Shown here in pieces: positions 37,282-47,243 of a stretch of 64,000 nt of DNA (position 1 is the first letter of the stretch; each line of letters starts with the position of its first letter). Below the pieces are notes generated by a model that had not been told where the DNA came from, searched no databases, and saw nothing but the letters and a program-made list of their open reading frames with translations. This DNA comes from Cytophagales bacterium (lineage in GTDB: Bacteria > Bacteroidota > Bacteroidia > Cytophagales > Thermoflexibacteraceae): NCBI GenBank assembly GCA_004294445.1, contig REAZ01000020.1, forward strand, positions 1-64,000. Reading direction: 5' to 3'. The translations under genes and the position numbers were made by a program.

Positions 37282-37716
37282 TTAGTTTTGTTTGGCTGGT
37301 GTCCAAAGAGGGCCAATGGCTAATAAAAGTACAAAAATATTAAAAATAGCGTTTGAGGCATTACCTGAGGCAATAGACCCCGCACTATCCAAGACAAACC
37401 AAGCAAGCACCCCCGCCAAGACAGATTTCCTTACTCCTTCGGGGGCAATGTCATACACCCATTTTTGCAAGCACCAAATGCATACCCCCCAGCCAAAAAG
37501 GAAGCCTCCTGTAAGGGCTGATAAAAATCTCGTTGTAGGTGCTTCATAATTTTGCACTCCGTCTATTGGGAAACTCAAAAAGTCTAATGTCCATCTTGCA
37601 GGTTCAGAGGTAGGGAGCATCGTCCCTAAGAAAAAGATTGGACCGAAAGAACCTATCACAAACGCCGTAACTCTTAGGTACGATTTGTGAAACTTTGTTG
37701 TCGTCATAGCATTCAT
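37282..37716 (-). CDS. Small membrane protein, unknown
   Basis: Protein of 144 residues with four predicted helices (around residues 14-31, 60-85, 95-112, 118-138). It has no motif I recognise. Its place between a TetR regulator and a DUF2834-like gene suggests a regulated membrane gene pair, a common arrangement for accessory gene sets exchanged among Bacteroidota. Confidence 0.65.
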   Translation of the reverse strand: MNAMTTTKFHKSYLRVTAFVIGSFGPIFFLGTMLPTSEPARWTLDFLSFPIDGVQNYEAPTTRFLSALTGGFLFGWGVCIWCLQKWVYDIAPEGVRKSVLAGVLAWFVLDSAGSIASGNASNAIFNIFVLLLAIGPLWTPAKQN

Positions 37717-37794
37717 TTTGTTTTTTTAAGTAAGTATTACAACAAAATTAGCTCTATGAGATGCAATATTTTAGTCGGTACCGTCCAATTTCAT

Positions 37795-38328
37795 TTATGT
37801 GAAGTTTTTTGCAATTTGCCTTAAGTTTGTAAAATATTCGGATAGCCAGCGTGCATTCAAGTTGTCTTGGGTAATTTGCAGATAAAAATTTTCAAGCCCC
37901 AACTCAAATAAACCCTCCAACTGTTTGATTGTCAGTTCCATTTTCAAATCTTTTACCCAAAGCATCACAAATGAGTTGCCGATAATCTGGTTTGAGAGTT
38001 TTAAGGTTTCTGCATACGCTTCATTATCTCTATTGATTCGTAATTGTCTATTGAATAGCAAATCTGTCTTGTGGTACACAAGAATATCAATTAGTTCTGG
38101 GTCGATATTCTTGGCATTTTGTTCCTTGTCTGCAATTAGGTAGGACTGTTTGAGATGGTATTTTAGCAAATGGTCGGTAAAAATATCAACATCTACAAAG
38201 TGGTGGTAAAATGAAGATTTGCTGATACCTACTTTTTTGGCAAGCAGGTCTATTTTTAGACCACTTTTACCTGTTTGGGCAAAAATTTTGTAGCCCGTTT
38301 CTATCCAAATCTCTTTGCTGTCTGTCAT
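37795..38328 (-). CDS. TetR-family transcriptional regulator
   Basis: Protein of 177 residues with an N-terminal TetR helix-turn-helix (AKKVGISKSSFYHHFVDVDI, residues about 29-48) and a variable helical ligand domain. It is upstream of the two membrane genes and the GNAT gene on the same strand and is probably their repressor. Confidence 0.9.
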   Translation of the reverse strand: MTDSKEIWIETGYKIFAQTGKSGLKIDLLAKKVGISKSSFYHHFVDVDIFTDHLLKYHLKQSYLIADKEQNAKNIDPELIDILVYHKTDLLFNRQLRINRDNEAYAETLKLSNQIIGNSFVMLWVKDLKMELTIKQLEGLFELGLENFYLQITQDNLNARWLSEYFTNLRQIAKNFT

Positions 38329-38520
38329 TGTCTATATAATTGTTTGGAGTTATACTATTTTGATTTATATAACTTTGATTTACATAACCGTATAGTTACC
38401 CTTATTAAAAAAACACTTTGCTCATTTCTTTTCCTCAAATATAAGAAAAATCAGTAATTTAGCAATCTGAATGTCGCTTCAAAGCGAAAAGTAAATATGA
38501 TGTTCTAACTGAAATAATCT

Positions 38521-41178
38521 ATGAAAAAGGCTCCTTACCTCCTCTCTATTTCATTGCAGGCTTTTCTGCTATTTCTTAATTTTTCTCCTATGCCTAAAAA
38601 AGGAGGGAGCAACCCTGACGAAAATCGCTTTTCAAAAATTGTGTTGGCAGATAGTCTTTCCGAACCTATGGAATTGGCGGTCATGAAAAGTGGCAACGTA
38701 TTGTTTTTGGAAAGAAAGGGAAAAATAAAACTCTACAATAGCCAAAAAGATAGGCTCAAAACTATAGCAGAGTTTAACGTTTTTTCTCGATTTAATGACG
38801 GTATGCTCGGCTTAACGCTTGACCCGCTATTTGAGAAAAATGGTTGGATTTATGTCTATTATTCCCCCAATGATAGTATTCCTCGCAATAGATTATCACG
38901 TTTCCTAATGATAGCGCAGGATAGTTTGGTAATGAGTTCGGAAAAAGTGCTGTTAGAAGTGCCTGTGCAGCGTCAATCTTGCTGTCATTCGGCGGGTTCG
39001 CTGGCTTTTGATAAAAATGGCTTGCTTTATCTTTCTATTGGCGACAACATCAACGCCTACGAGTCAGATGGTTTTAGCCCTTCTGACGAAAGACCAAACC
39101 GCAGTATGTACGATGCCCAAGGCTCCTCTGCAAATACCAATGATTTGAGAGGCAAAATATTGAGAATCAAGCCACAAGCCGATGGCACTTATTCTATTCC
39201 TTCGGGAAATTTATTTCCAAAAGACGGTAGCAAAGGCAAGCCCGAAATTTATGCTATGGGTTGTCGCAATCCATTCAGAATCAGTATAGACAACAAGAAA
39301 AACTTACTGTATTGGGGAGATATTGGACCCGATTCAGGCAAAGATAGTGTCCAAGGTGTAAGAGGCTATGACGAAATAAATCAGACAAATAAAGCGGGCT
39401 TTTTTGGCTGGCCTTATTTTATTGCCAATAACAAAGCGTATAATGAATATGATTTTGAGAAAAAAGTAGCAGGGCAGAGCTATAGCCCACTTCGCCCAAC
39501 CAATTATTCGCCCAATAATACAGGAGATACGCTTTTGCCTCCTGCACAGCCTGCTTTTATTTGGTATCCTTATGGCGATTCCAAAGATTTTCCTTTTGTG
39601 GGCAAGGGCGGCAGAAATGCTATGGCGGGACCCGTTTTCTATGCAGATGAGTATGCCAATTCTTCACGCAAATTCCCAATATATTATGATAAAAAATTGT
39701 TCATTTACGATTGGATGCGTGATTGGATTTTTGCGGTAAGTTTGGACGAAAAAAATAAATTTAAAAGTGCCGAACGCTTTTTGCCAAATACCAAATTTGA
39801 CCACATTATAGATATGGAAATGGGCAAAGATGGGGCAATGTACCTCTTGGAATACGGACAAACGTGGTATTCGAGCAATGCTGATGCCCGCTTGGTGAGG
39901 GTAGAATATGCAAGAGGGAATCGTGCGCCTTTGGCAAAAATAGAAATAGACAAATCAGTTGGCAAACTTCCGCTTACCGTCAAATTTTCGGGGGAAAATT
40001 CGGTAGATTATGACAAAGACGAATCGCTGACTTATCAGTGGTTTGTGGGCAAAGAAGTTAAACCTTTTTCCACAGAAAAAAATGCAATTTATGCTTTCCA
40101 AAAGGCAGGAATATATCAAGTAAAGCTAAAAGTAACGGACAAAGGTGGCAAAAGCGGCGAGCAGTCTGTAGAAATAGCCGCAGGAAATGAGCCTCCGCAG
40201 ATTAGTGTTGAGCTGAAGGGAAACCAAACTTTTTACTTTGATGCCACAGAAATTCCCTACCAAGTGAAAATAACAGATGCGGAAGACAAGGAAATAGTGC
40301 CTGAAAATATCAAGGTTTCTTTTGCCTACCAAGCTACTAATGCGGTGCAAGGTCATCAGCAAGATGCCCTCACGCTGATAGAAAAAAATAACTGCAAAGC
40401 CTGCCATTCGCTTGATAAAAAGTCGGTGGGTCCCGCATACGTAGAGATAGCAAAGAAATACGCTGATAATGAGCAAAATACAGCGATGCTTATTAGCAAA
40501 ATCCGCAATGGCGGCAATGGAAATTGGGGAATTTATGCCATGTCGGCTTTCCCCGATGTGCCTGAAAACGAAATTAGAGCAATGGTGAAATACATTTTAG
40601 GGCTAAATAGTGGCAAAAATATGCCCGCACAAGGGAATTTATTGTTAGACAAACACAAGCCAAGCGAAAATGGAAAATACACACTTTTAGTGAGTTACAA
40701 AGACAAGGGAACACCCGAAACCAAAATGCTTACCACGCAAAAAAATATTATTTGGCGCAGCCCGAAGTTAGAGGCAGAAAATTACGATTTGATAAATGGT
40801 AGCGGGCAGAAGCAAAATATGCACCAGCCTGTTAGTTATCAGTTTGTCAATAATCTTAAAAATGGTTCTTGGCTGATGTTCAAAAATATTGATTTGCAGG
40901 GAATTACAAAACTAAAAGCAAATGTAACAAGCACAGGTGCGGGCTATGTAATGGAAATGAGGATTGGCAAAGCAGACGGAGCATTAATTGGGAGTGTGCA
41001 AATTCCTGATAAACAAAAATTTGATTGGGCTACGCTTCGAAGCTGGGAAGAAGTAGAAATTCCAATCAATTTACCAGCTAATTTACTGATAATTAATGAT
41101 TTGTATTTTATTTTTTCTCATCAAGAAAAAGACATCAAATACGATTGCAAAGTAGATTGGGTGCAATTTGTAAAGTAA
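38521..41178 (+). CDS. Sugar dehydrogenase-PKD-cytochrome c-CBM protein
   Basis: Secreted modular protein of 885 residues. After the signal peptide comes a glucose/sorbosone-dehydrogenase-type beta-propeller (about residues 40-465; EPMELAVMKSGNVLFLERKG, then GMLGLTLDPLFEKNGWIYVYY, RGKILRIKPQ, GCRNPFRISID). A PKD domain follows at 468-555, a class I cytochrome c with heme motif CKACH at about 623-627 and a likely Met ligand in YAMSAFPD, and a CBM6-like module from 746 to the end (LEAENYDLINGSGQ). It would oxidise a sugar in the periplasm or at the surface and pass electrons to its own heme. The TRAP permease gene follows 65 bases later. Confidence 0.88.
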   Translation: MKKAPYLLSISLQAFLLFLNFSPMPKKGGSNPDENRFSKIVLADSLSEPMELAVMKSGNVLFLERKGKIKLYNSQKDRLKTIAEFNVFSRFNDGMLGLTLDPLFEKNGWIYVYYSPNDSIPRNRLSRFLMIAQDSLVMSSEKVLLEVPVQRQSCCHSAGSLAFDKNGLLYLSIGDNINAYESDGFSPSDERPNRSMYDAQGSSANTNDLRGKILRIKPQADGTYSIPSGNLFPKDGSKGKPEIYAMGCRNPFRISIDNKKNLLYWGDIGPDSGKDSVQGVRGYDEINQTNKAGFFGWPYFIANNKAYNEYDFEKKVAGQSYSPLRPTNYSPNNTGDTLLPPAQPAFIWYPYGDSKDFPFVGKGGRNAMAGPVFYADEYANSSRKFPIYYDKKLFIYDWMRDWIFAVSLDEKNKFKSAERFLPNTKFDHIIDMEMGKDGAMYLLEYGQTWYSSNADARLVRVEYARGNRAPLAKIEIDKSVGKLPLTVKFSGENSVDYDKDESLTYQWFVGKEVKPFSTEKNAIYAFQKAGIYQVKLKVTDKGGKSGEQSVEIAAGNEPPQISVELKGNQTFYFDATEIPYQVKITDAEDKEIVPENIKVSFAYQATNAVQGHQQDALTLIEKNNCKACHSLDKKSVGPAYVEIAKKYADNEQNTAMLISKIRNGGNGNWGIYAMSAFPDVPENEIRAMVKYILGLNSGKNMPAQGNLLLDKHKPSENGKYTLLVSYKDKGTPETKMLTTQKNIIWRSPKLEAENYDLINGSGQKQNMHQPVSYQFVNNLKNGSWLMFKNIDLQGITKLKANVTSTGAGYVMEMRIGKADGALIGSVQIPDKQKFDWATLRSWEEVEIPINLPANLLIINDLYFIFSHQEKDIKYDCKVDWVQFVK

Positions 41179-41243
41179 AAAAAACAAATGGATTCTCAAA
41201 TTAAGGTTTTTTCATTATACTTGTAAAATGAATATATTTTAAA

Positions 41244-42554
41244 ATGGTAGCACTACTTCTTTTTATTACCCTTTTTGTCCTACTCCTGTTAGGTTTTCCT
41301 GTCGCATTTACGCTGGCAGGAGTTTCCATTGTTTTTGGGCTTTTCACTTTTGGCTTAGATTTGTTCAACCTGTTGCCCCTCCGAATTTATGGCACAATGA
41401 CAAACTATGTCCTTATTTCTGTGCCTCTTTTCGTCTATATGGGCGTGATGCTGGAGAAGTCGGGCATTGCAGAAAGGCTCCTCAACACAATGGCATTACT
41501 TTTCGGAAGGCTCAAGGGCGGCTTGGCGGTTTCGGTGGTTTTGGTAGGGGCATTATTGGCGGCTTCAACGGGCGTAGTAGGGGCTACAGTAGTTACTATG
41601 GGCTTACTTAGCTTGCCTGCAATGCTCAAAAGAGGCTACTCTCCCGCCCTTGCTACAGGGACAATTGCCGCTTCGGGAACACTGGGGCAAATTATTCCGC
41701 CGAGTGTGGTGCTTGTTTTATTAGGAAGTGTAATGAATGTTTCCGTAGGAGATTTATTTATTGGGGCGGTCATTCCTGGATTTACATTGGTGGCTCTTTA
41801 TCTGGTTTATGTCATTGGTATTGCGATAATTAAGCCCAAACTTGCGCCTGCTATTCCCGATGAGGAAATCAAAATTTTTAGAGGTGAGGGCTTTGGCTTG
41901 CGAGTATTTAGGGCGTTTGTATTACCTATGTTGCTGATAGTGGCGGTATTAGGGGCTATTTTTGCGGGCATTGCCTCTACTACAGAGGCGGCGGCAGTAG
42001 GGGCATTCATGGCTACTGCCTTAACTGCTTTTGAGAAAAAACTTACCTTGAAAGTCCTTCAAGATGTGATGAAAGAAACTACTTGGCTAACCTCTATGGT
42101 ATTTATTATTTTGGTGGGGGCTACTGCTTTTGGCTTGGTTTTCAGAGGCATACGTGGAGATGAGGCTTTGGTAAATTTTATAGAACATTTGGAGATGAGT
42201 CCTTATATGTTCTTGGCTTTTGTGATGATGGCTATTTTCATTGCAGGTTTTTTTATAGATTTCATTGAGATTATTTTTATTTTTATGCCTGTGGTAACGC
42301 CAATTTTTGCTAAGTACGGAATGGATTTGCTGTGGGTAGCTATTTTGGTTTCTATGAACTTGCAAACCTCTTTCCTTACGCCGCCCTTTGGCTTTTCGCT
42401 TTTCTACCTCAAAGGCGTTGCCCCGCCCGAAGTTACTACAAATCAGATGTATAGGGGCATTGTACCGTTTATCATCATGCAGCTACTGATGCTCACGCTG
42501 ATGATTATATTTCCCGAATTTGCTACTTGGCTGCCTAAATATCTGAAGGACTAA
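41244..42554 (+). CDS. TRAP transporter large permease (DctM)
   Basis: Integral membrane protein of 436 residues with about twelve helices, of the DctM family. The GFPVAFTLAGVSIVFGL start and the ATGTIAASGTLGQIIPPSVV segment are the signatures. It normally works with a small permease (DctQ) and a periplasmic binding protein (DctP), but neither is coded near it. The 3' end of this gene is duplicated at 48437-48518. The carried solute (a carboxylate or sugar acid in most relatives) is unknown; the upstream sugar dehydrogenase may be connected. Confidence 0.92.
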   Translation: MVALLLFITLFVLLLLGFPVAFTLAGVSIVFGLFTFGLDLFNLLPLRIYGTMTNYVLISVPLFVYMGVMLEKSGIAERLLNTMALLFGRLKGGLAVSVVLVGALLAASTGVVGATVVTMGLLSLPAMLKRGYSPALATGTIAASGTLGQIIPPSVVLVLLGSVMNVSVGDLFIGAVIPGFTLVALYLVYVIGIAIIKPKLAPAIPDEEIKIFRGEGFGLRVFRAFVLPMLLIVAVLGAIFAGIASTTEAAAVGAFMATALTAFEKKLTLKVLQDVMKETTWLTSMVFIILVGATAFGLVFRGIRGDEALVNFIEHLEMSPYMFLAFVMMAIFIAGFFIDFIEIIFIFMPVVTPIFAKYGMDLLWVAILVSMNLQTSFLTPPFGFSLFYLKGVAPPEVTTNQMYRGIVPFIIMQLLMLTLMIIFPEFATWLPKYLKD

Positions 42555-42571
42555 CGTATTTTGCCGAGCAG

Positions 42572-42614
42572 TTTTGCCTCTTCAAAACTGCCATTTCCCT
42601 ACTTTGAGGCAAAA
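42572..42614 (+). terminator. Probable hairpin terminator of the TRAP gene
   Basis: Arms TTTTGCCTC (42572-42580) and GAGGCAAAA (42606-42614) with a 25-base loop. There is no T-run after it, so efficiency is doubtful. A similar GCCTC/GAGGC pair follows the second copy of the gene end at 48524-48546. Confidence 0.5.
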
Positions 42615-42646
42615 ATACCATAGAAATAAATATTATAATTTTTATT

Positions 42647-42661
42647 TGCAACATTGTTGCA
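42647..42661. promoter_or_regulatory. Perfect 7-1-7 palindrome, putative Zur/Fur-family operator
   Basis: TGCAACATTGTTGCA is a perfect palindrome with 7-base arms and one central base, the geometry of Fur/Zur boxes. It lies 14 bases before the ATG at 42676, at the head of an operon that holds a COG0523 GTPase, a frequent Zur target. The regulator itself is not in the window. Confidence 0.55.
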
Positions 42662-42675
42662 TTTATATTAATACT

Positions 42676-43113
42676 ATGAGTATCATCAAAAAAATAAGTT
42701 TCCTTTCCCTTTTCCTTTTTATAAACATATTAGCAGCTTATTCTCAGCTACTTACATGGAAAACGCTGGCGGATGTGAAATGGGAAAAAAAGTACAACAA
42801 GGAGTTTGAGGAATACATAAACTACCCCAAGTTCGGTGAAAAAGTAAAAGCTTTTAAAGATAAAGAAGTGATTATCAATGGTTATTTCTTACCTGTAGAA
42901 GTTGATGGAAATTATATTGTCATTTCTGCTGTGCCTTACCAATCTTGCTTTTTTTGTGGTGGTGCGGGCGTAGAAACGGTAATGGAAGTTTTTTTGAAAA
43001 AGAAAAAGAAAGTCAAATCACTGAAAATCAGCGTCAAAGGCAAGCTATATCTCAACTATGACGATGTAGAGCATTTGGTTTATTTGCTCAAAGACGCTGA
43101 AATTGTGGAATAA
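42676..43113 (+). CDS. Secreted protein, DUF3299-like, with a Cys pair
   Basis: Protein of 145 residues with a signal peptide (to about residue 23, AYSQ). The core IINGYFLPVEVDGNYIVISA and PYQSCFFCGGAGVET (Cys91 and Cys94) resemble DUF3299-type envelope proteins. Two cysteines three residues apart could bind a metal. The ATG at 42676 is chosen because the longer frame from 42574 has no signal peptide at its start. The COG0523 GTPase follows 22 bases later, so it is first in the metal operon. Confidence 0.72.
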   Translation: MSIIKKISFLSLFLFINILAAYSQLLTWKTLADVKWEKKYNKEFEEYINYPKFGEKVKAFKDKEVIINGYFLPVEVDGNYIVISAVPYQSCFFCGGAGVETVMEVFLKKKKKVKSLKISVKGKLYLNYDDVEHLVYLLKDAEIVE

Positions 43114-43135
43114 ATAATTTAAAAAAATAAAAAAG

Positions 43136-44335
43136 ATGAGTAAAATAAAAAAACTACCTGTTACTGTCCTTTCTGGCTTTCTTGGCGCAGGAAAAACCAC
43201 ACTTCTTAACCATATTTTGCACAATAAAGAAGGGCTAAAAGTCGCTGTGATTGTCAATGACATGAGTGAGGTAAATGTAGATGCGGAGTTGGTAAAACAG
43301 CAAAACACACTCAGCCGTACCGAAGAAAAGTTAGTGGAAATGAGCAATGGCTGCATTTGCTGTACCTTGAGGGAAGATTTGATGCTCGAAGTAGAACGCC
43401 TTGCCAAAGAAAACCGCTTTGATTATTTACTTATAGAAAGTACAGGTATCAGCGAGCCTATTCCTGTGGCACAGACTTTTACGTTCAAAGATGAAAAAAG
43501 TAATATTGATTTGAGTCGCTTTGCTACCTTAGATACGATGGTTACGGTAGTAGATGCCTTTAACTTTTGGAAAGATTTTGGCTCGATGGAAACCATTTTT
43601 GACCGCAAGCTCAATGATGATGCCCAAGACCAAAGAACGATTGTGAACCTACTTACTGACCAAATAGAATTTGCCAATGTGATTATCCTTAATAAAACAG
43701 ATTTAATTGATAATGAAAGTCTTAATTTACTCAAAAACTCCATTCATAAACTTAACCCCGAAGCAAAAATTATCAATAGTGAGTTTAGCAAGGTCAATCC
43801 GAAGGAAATTTTGAATACAAAATCTTTTGATTTTGAAAAAGCCTCACAGTCAGCGGGTTGGATAAAAGAATTGGAAAACGAACACGTCCCTGAAACCGAG
43901 GAGTACGGTATCGGTTCTTTTGTTTTTCGCAGCAAAAAGCCCTTTCACCCCGAGCGCTTCTGGAGTTACCTTGCCAACGGTTTTCCTGCGAGTGTCATTC
44001 GCAGTAAAGGACTTTTCTGGCTCGCCTCTCGCCCTAATGATGCGATAAATTGGTCGCAGGCAGGTGGCTCTTTGCGAGCTGAAATGGCGGGGGTTTGGTG
44101 GGCAAGTATGCCTTTTAAGGAAAGAATGAACTATGCAGCTTTCATAGAAAATCAGAAATTAATCGAATCTCGCTGGGACAAACGCTTCGGAGATAGAATA
44201 AACGAATTGGTTTTTATAGGTCAGGACTTAGAAAAAGACTACATTATCAGCGAGTTAGAGAATTGTCTTTGTACTGAAAGTGAAATCTTGGCGATGGAAA
44301 ACAAAAAGAAATTTAAAGACCCTTTTCCCATATAA
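43136..44335 (+). CDS. COG0523 (CobW/ZagA-type) GTPase metallochaperone
   Basis: G3E GTPase of 399 residues. Walker A is GFLGAGKTT (residues 14-22), the metal-binding CxCC motif is in [14 protein letters not shown] (about 73-77), the G3E Glu is in [17 protein letters not shown], and the G4 motif is NKTDL. The C-terminal CobW_C domain starts with [20 protein letters not shown]. Such proteins load zinc or cobalt into targets under metal shortage. Gene position under the palindrome and ahead of an ABC system supports a zinc/metal job, which is inference. Confidence 0.93.
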   Translation: MSKIKKLPVTVLSGFLGAGKTTLLNHILHNKEGLKVAVIVNDMSEVNVDAELVKQQNTLSRTEEKLVEMSNGCICCTLREDLMLEVERLAKENRFDYLLIESTGISEPIPVAQTFTFKDEKSNIDLSRFATLDTMVTVVDAFNFWKDFGSMETIFDRKLNDDAQDQRTIVNLLTDQIEFANVIILNKTDLIDNESLNLLKNSIHKLNPEAKIINSEFSKVNPKEILNTKSFDFEKASQSAGWIKELENEHVPETEEYGIGSFVFRSKKPFHPERFWSYLANGFPASVIRSKGLFWLASRPNDAINWSQAGGSLRAEMAGVWWASMPFKERMNYAAFIENQKLIESRWDKRFGDRINELVFIGQDLEKDYIISELENCLCTESEILAMENKKKFKDPFPI

Positions 44336-44350
44336 AAAAACTATTTTATC

Positions 44351-45760
44351 ATGATACTTCACATTGCCAAAAAAGAATTTACTGAAATCCTTCGGGAGAG
44401 GAGATTTCAGTATGCCACACTTATTATTGCTATCTTAATGATAGTGAGTGTATTAGTGAGTAAAAATTACTACGAAAAAATCCGTACCGAGCATGAGCTT
44501 GCTATGCAAACTTCTCGGCAGCAGTGGGAAAATCAAGGGGAGAAAAACCCTCATTCAGCAGCCCATTACGGTACGTATGCTTTTAAGCCTATCTAACCTT
44601 TATCCCTAATAGACAATGGTTTAGAGAAGTATTTAGGCGTTTCTATTTTCTTGGAAGGACACAGGCAAAACGATGCACAATACAAACTCATTGCCGACCA
44701 AAATAGCTTTGCTCGCTTTGGCGAAATGACTCCCGCCTTTGTGATGACGTATCTCTTGCCTTTACTCATTATTTTAATTGCATTTGCCTCATTATCAGGT
44801 GAAAAGGAAAGAGGAACATTGAAACTTTTGCTTAGTCAGGGCGTTTCCAAAACTTCTGTAGTTTTGGGCAAAATTGCGGGAGTTTGGCTAAGTGTGGGTC
44901 TATTTGTTTTGCCACTTTTTTTGGTGGGTTTGGGCTTCGTTTTCTCTACTAACTATCAAGCCGATGATTTGAGTAGATATGCACTTATTTTTCTCACTTA
45001 TTTACTTTACTTTGGTGTTTTTATCAATGTAAGCGTCTTATTTTCAGCATTTTCTAAAAATTCGAATGTAGCTTTGGTAGGACTCATTGGATTCTGGATA
45101 ACAAGCTGCCTGCTCATTCCTAAGTTCACAGCCAATCTCTCCAAATATCTGCACCCTACGCCCAATGCGGTGGAATATCAAGCATCCTTGAAAGAAAGTT
45201 TGGAAAAAGGACTTGACGGACACAATCCTTACAATGAGTTTGCCAAAGCATTTGAGGATAGCGTATTGAAGGCAAATAAGGTAGATAGCATACAAAAACT
45301 GCCTTTTAACTATTCGGGCTTAATCATGCAAGCAGGGGAAGAACACGAACGTTTTGTCTATGACAAGCACGTACAGCAGCTCAATGACGTTTATCTGGCT
45401 CAACTCCAAATGCACCAAATAAGTGCTATTTTTTCGCCTACTGTGCTTACCAAAATGCTCTCTATGCAGTTTGCGCACACCGACCTACAAGCGCACTTTC
45501 ACTTTGCCAAAAAAGCGGAAGATTATCGCATAGATTTGGTGCGACAGCTCAATGGCAATCTACAAAATAACTCCAAATATGGCGACTGGGACTATGCCGC
45601 CAAGCCTGAATTTTTTAAGAATACAGTCAAATTTGAGTATGTGCCTACTTCTTTGGCAGAAACAATACAAGTAGCTGTAAGCGGTCTTCTTTTTCTAATG
45701 CTTTGGTTTTTAGCGAGTTTAGGTATTACTACAGCAATGGCAACTAAATTAAATGTATAA
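44351..45760 (+). pseudogene. DUF3526 ABC permease with an in-frame TAA
   Basis: A single continuous reading frame of 470 codons broken only by TAA at 44594-44596 (codon 82). The part before ends in HSAAHYGTYAFKPI; the next codons read PLSLIDNGLEKYLG, continuing the DUF3526 sequence without frame change or other damage. The second part has the helices LLPLLIILIAFASLSGEKER and later membrane spans. DUF3526 proteins are NosY/ABC-2-type permeases with an extracytoplasmic domain. A TCA to TAA change or a sequencing error would explain it; read-through is also possible. A TTG at 44651 could restart translation. The partner permease and ATPase are intact. Confidence 0.85.
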
Positions 45761-45764
45761 ATCT

Positions 45765-47192
45765 ATGTTTCATATTTTGCGATTTGAGTTCAAACAATTA
45801 TTAGGTACTCGCCTGTTTTGGTGGGTGAGTGCGATATTGGCGGTGAGTATCTTTTTTGCGATATACAATGGAAAAGAAGCAATGACAGCCAAGAAAGACC
45901 TCGTCAAGAAGTTAAAAGAAGAAGAGACAAAGCGGTATGGTAAGTTTATGTTAGATTTTGATAGCCTAAATGCAGGTACAAAAAAAGTAAAATTGCCATG
46001 GTTTCAAGACCCACGAACACCACTTACAGTAGGAATGTTTCGTAATTCGGGGAAGTATGCGATTTTAGAACCTGCGCCCCTATCTCTCATCTCTACGGGG
46101 CAAAGCGATATTGAGATTTTTTACAGCAAAGTGAGCTATCTGACCGATATTTTGCAAGCAAATAATATCAATTTTGAAAATCCCTTTAATATTGCTACGG
46201 GGCAGTTTGATTTGGCTTTTGTGTTGGTTTTTCTCTTGCCTTTACTTGTTATCGCTTTGGCATACAATATTTTATCGGCAGAAAGAGAGCAAGGAACGCT
46301 ACCTTTGTTACTCTCCCAACCTATGCAAATTAGGCATTGGCTTGTGGCAAAATTAGCTTTTCGATTTGTTTTTTTATTAATGGCAATGCTTACCTTGCTC
46401 ATGCTTGCTTTTACTATTTTGGGTATCGATTTTATTAACTTTGGCTTTTTCCAACTCATTTTAGTCATCACTTTTTATACACTTTTTTGGTTTGCTTTGT
46501 CCTTTTTTATCAATCTATTGGGGAAAAGTTCGGCGATGAATACGCTACTTCTTCTCTCGGTTTGGCTACTTTTTGTTTTCATCATTCCAAGTGTGGCTAA
46601 TATGATAGCTACAAGCATTTTCCCTGTGCCTTCGAGGGTGGAACTGGTCAATGCCAAGCGACAAGCCGAGCAGGAAACAGAACGCAACAAGCAAGCGATT
46701 TTGAAAAAATTTTATCAGGCACACCCGCAGTTGGTGCAGAAATCTGAAAAGGAACAGACCGACCAAGACTATTATAGAGAGTATATTAGCCTACATGAAG
46801 TTATCGAGGAAGAGGTCAGCAAGGTACAGCAAGCCTTTGATTATCAGCTCGAAGGGCAGCAGGCTTTTGCCAATCAGTTCCAATATTTTTCACCTGCGGT
46901 ACTCATGCAAAATGCTTTGAATGAAATCGCCCAAACAGATAGCAAGTTTTATAAAACTTTTCAAAAAAATATAACTAACTATCAGCAAAAATGGAAGGCT
47001 TTTTTTAAACCAAAATTCATCAATGATAAAAAAATGACAGTAGAAAGTTTTGCCCAAATTCCTGTTTACGAGCCTACTACAAAGGTAGGTAGCAGTTTTT
47101 TTGGTCAGTTCAGCGGCTTAATTTTGTTTAGCCTTGTGCTTGGTTTGCTCGCTTTTGCTCGGCAAAGTAAGTATCAGAATATCATTGCTTAG
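45765..47192 (+). CDS. DUF3526 ABC permease
   Basis: Membrane protein of 475 residues paired with the previous gene. It has an N-terminal helix (LFWWVSAILAVSIFFAIYNG), a large extracytoplasmic region rich in charged helices (residues about 295-440), and membrane helices around 165-285 (FVLVFLLPLLVIALAYNIL, then SAEREQGTLPLLLSQPMQIR, the ABC-2 coupling motif). The ATG at 45765 is chosen over an ATG at 45753 that overlaps the preceding stop. It forms an ABC exporter-like complex with the ATPase behind it. Confidence 0.88.
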   Translation: MFHILRFEFKQLLGTRLFWWVSAILAVSIFFAIYNGKEAMTAKKDLVKKLKEEETKRYGKFMLDFDSLNAGTKKVKLPWFQDPRTPLTVGMFRNSGKYAILEPAPLSLISTGQSDIEIFYSKVSYLTDILQANNINFENPFNIATGQFDLAFVLVFLLPLLVIALAYNILSAEREQGTLPLLLSQPMQIRHWLVAKLAFRFVFLLMAMLTLLMLAFTILGIDFINFGFFQLILVITFYTLFWFALSFFINLLGKSSAMNTLLLLSVWLLFVFIIPSVANMIATSIFPVPSRVELVNAKRQAEQETERNKQAILKKFYQAHPQLVQKSEKEQTDQDYYREYISLHEVIEEEVSKVQQAFDYQLEGQQAFANQFQYFSPAVLMQNALNEIAQTDSKFYKTFQKNITNYQQKWKAFFKPKFINDKKMTVESFAQIPVYEPTTKVGSSFFGQFSGLILFSLVLGLLAFARQSKYQNIIA

Positions 47193-47243
47193 TCATCAGA
47201 TTTTCTCCAAAAACGAAGTTTTTTTAACTCAAAAAATAAAGAT

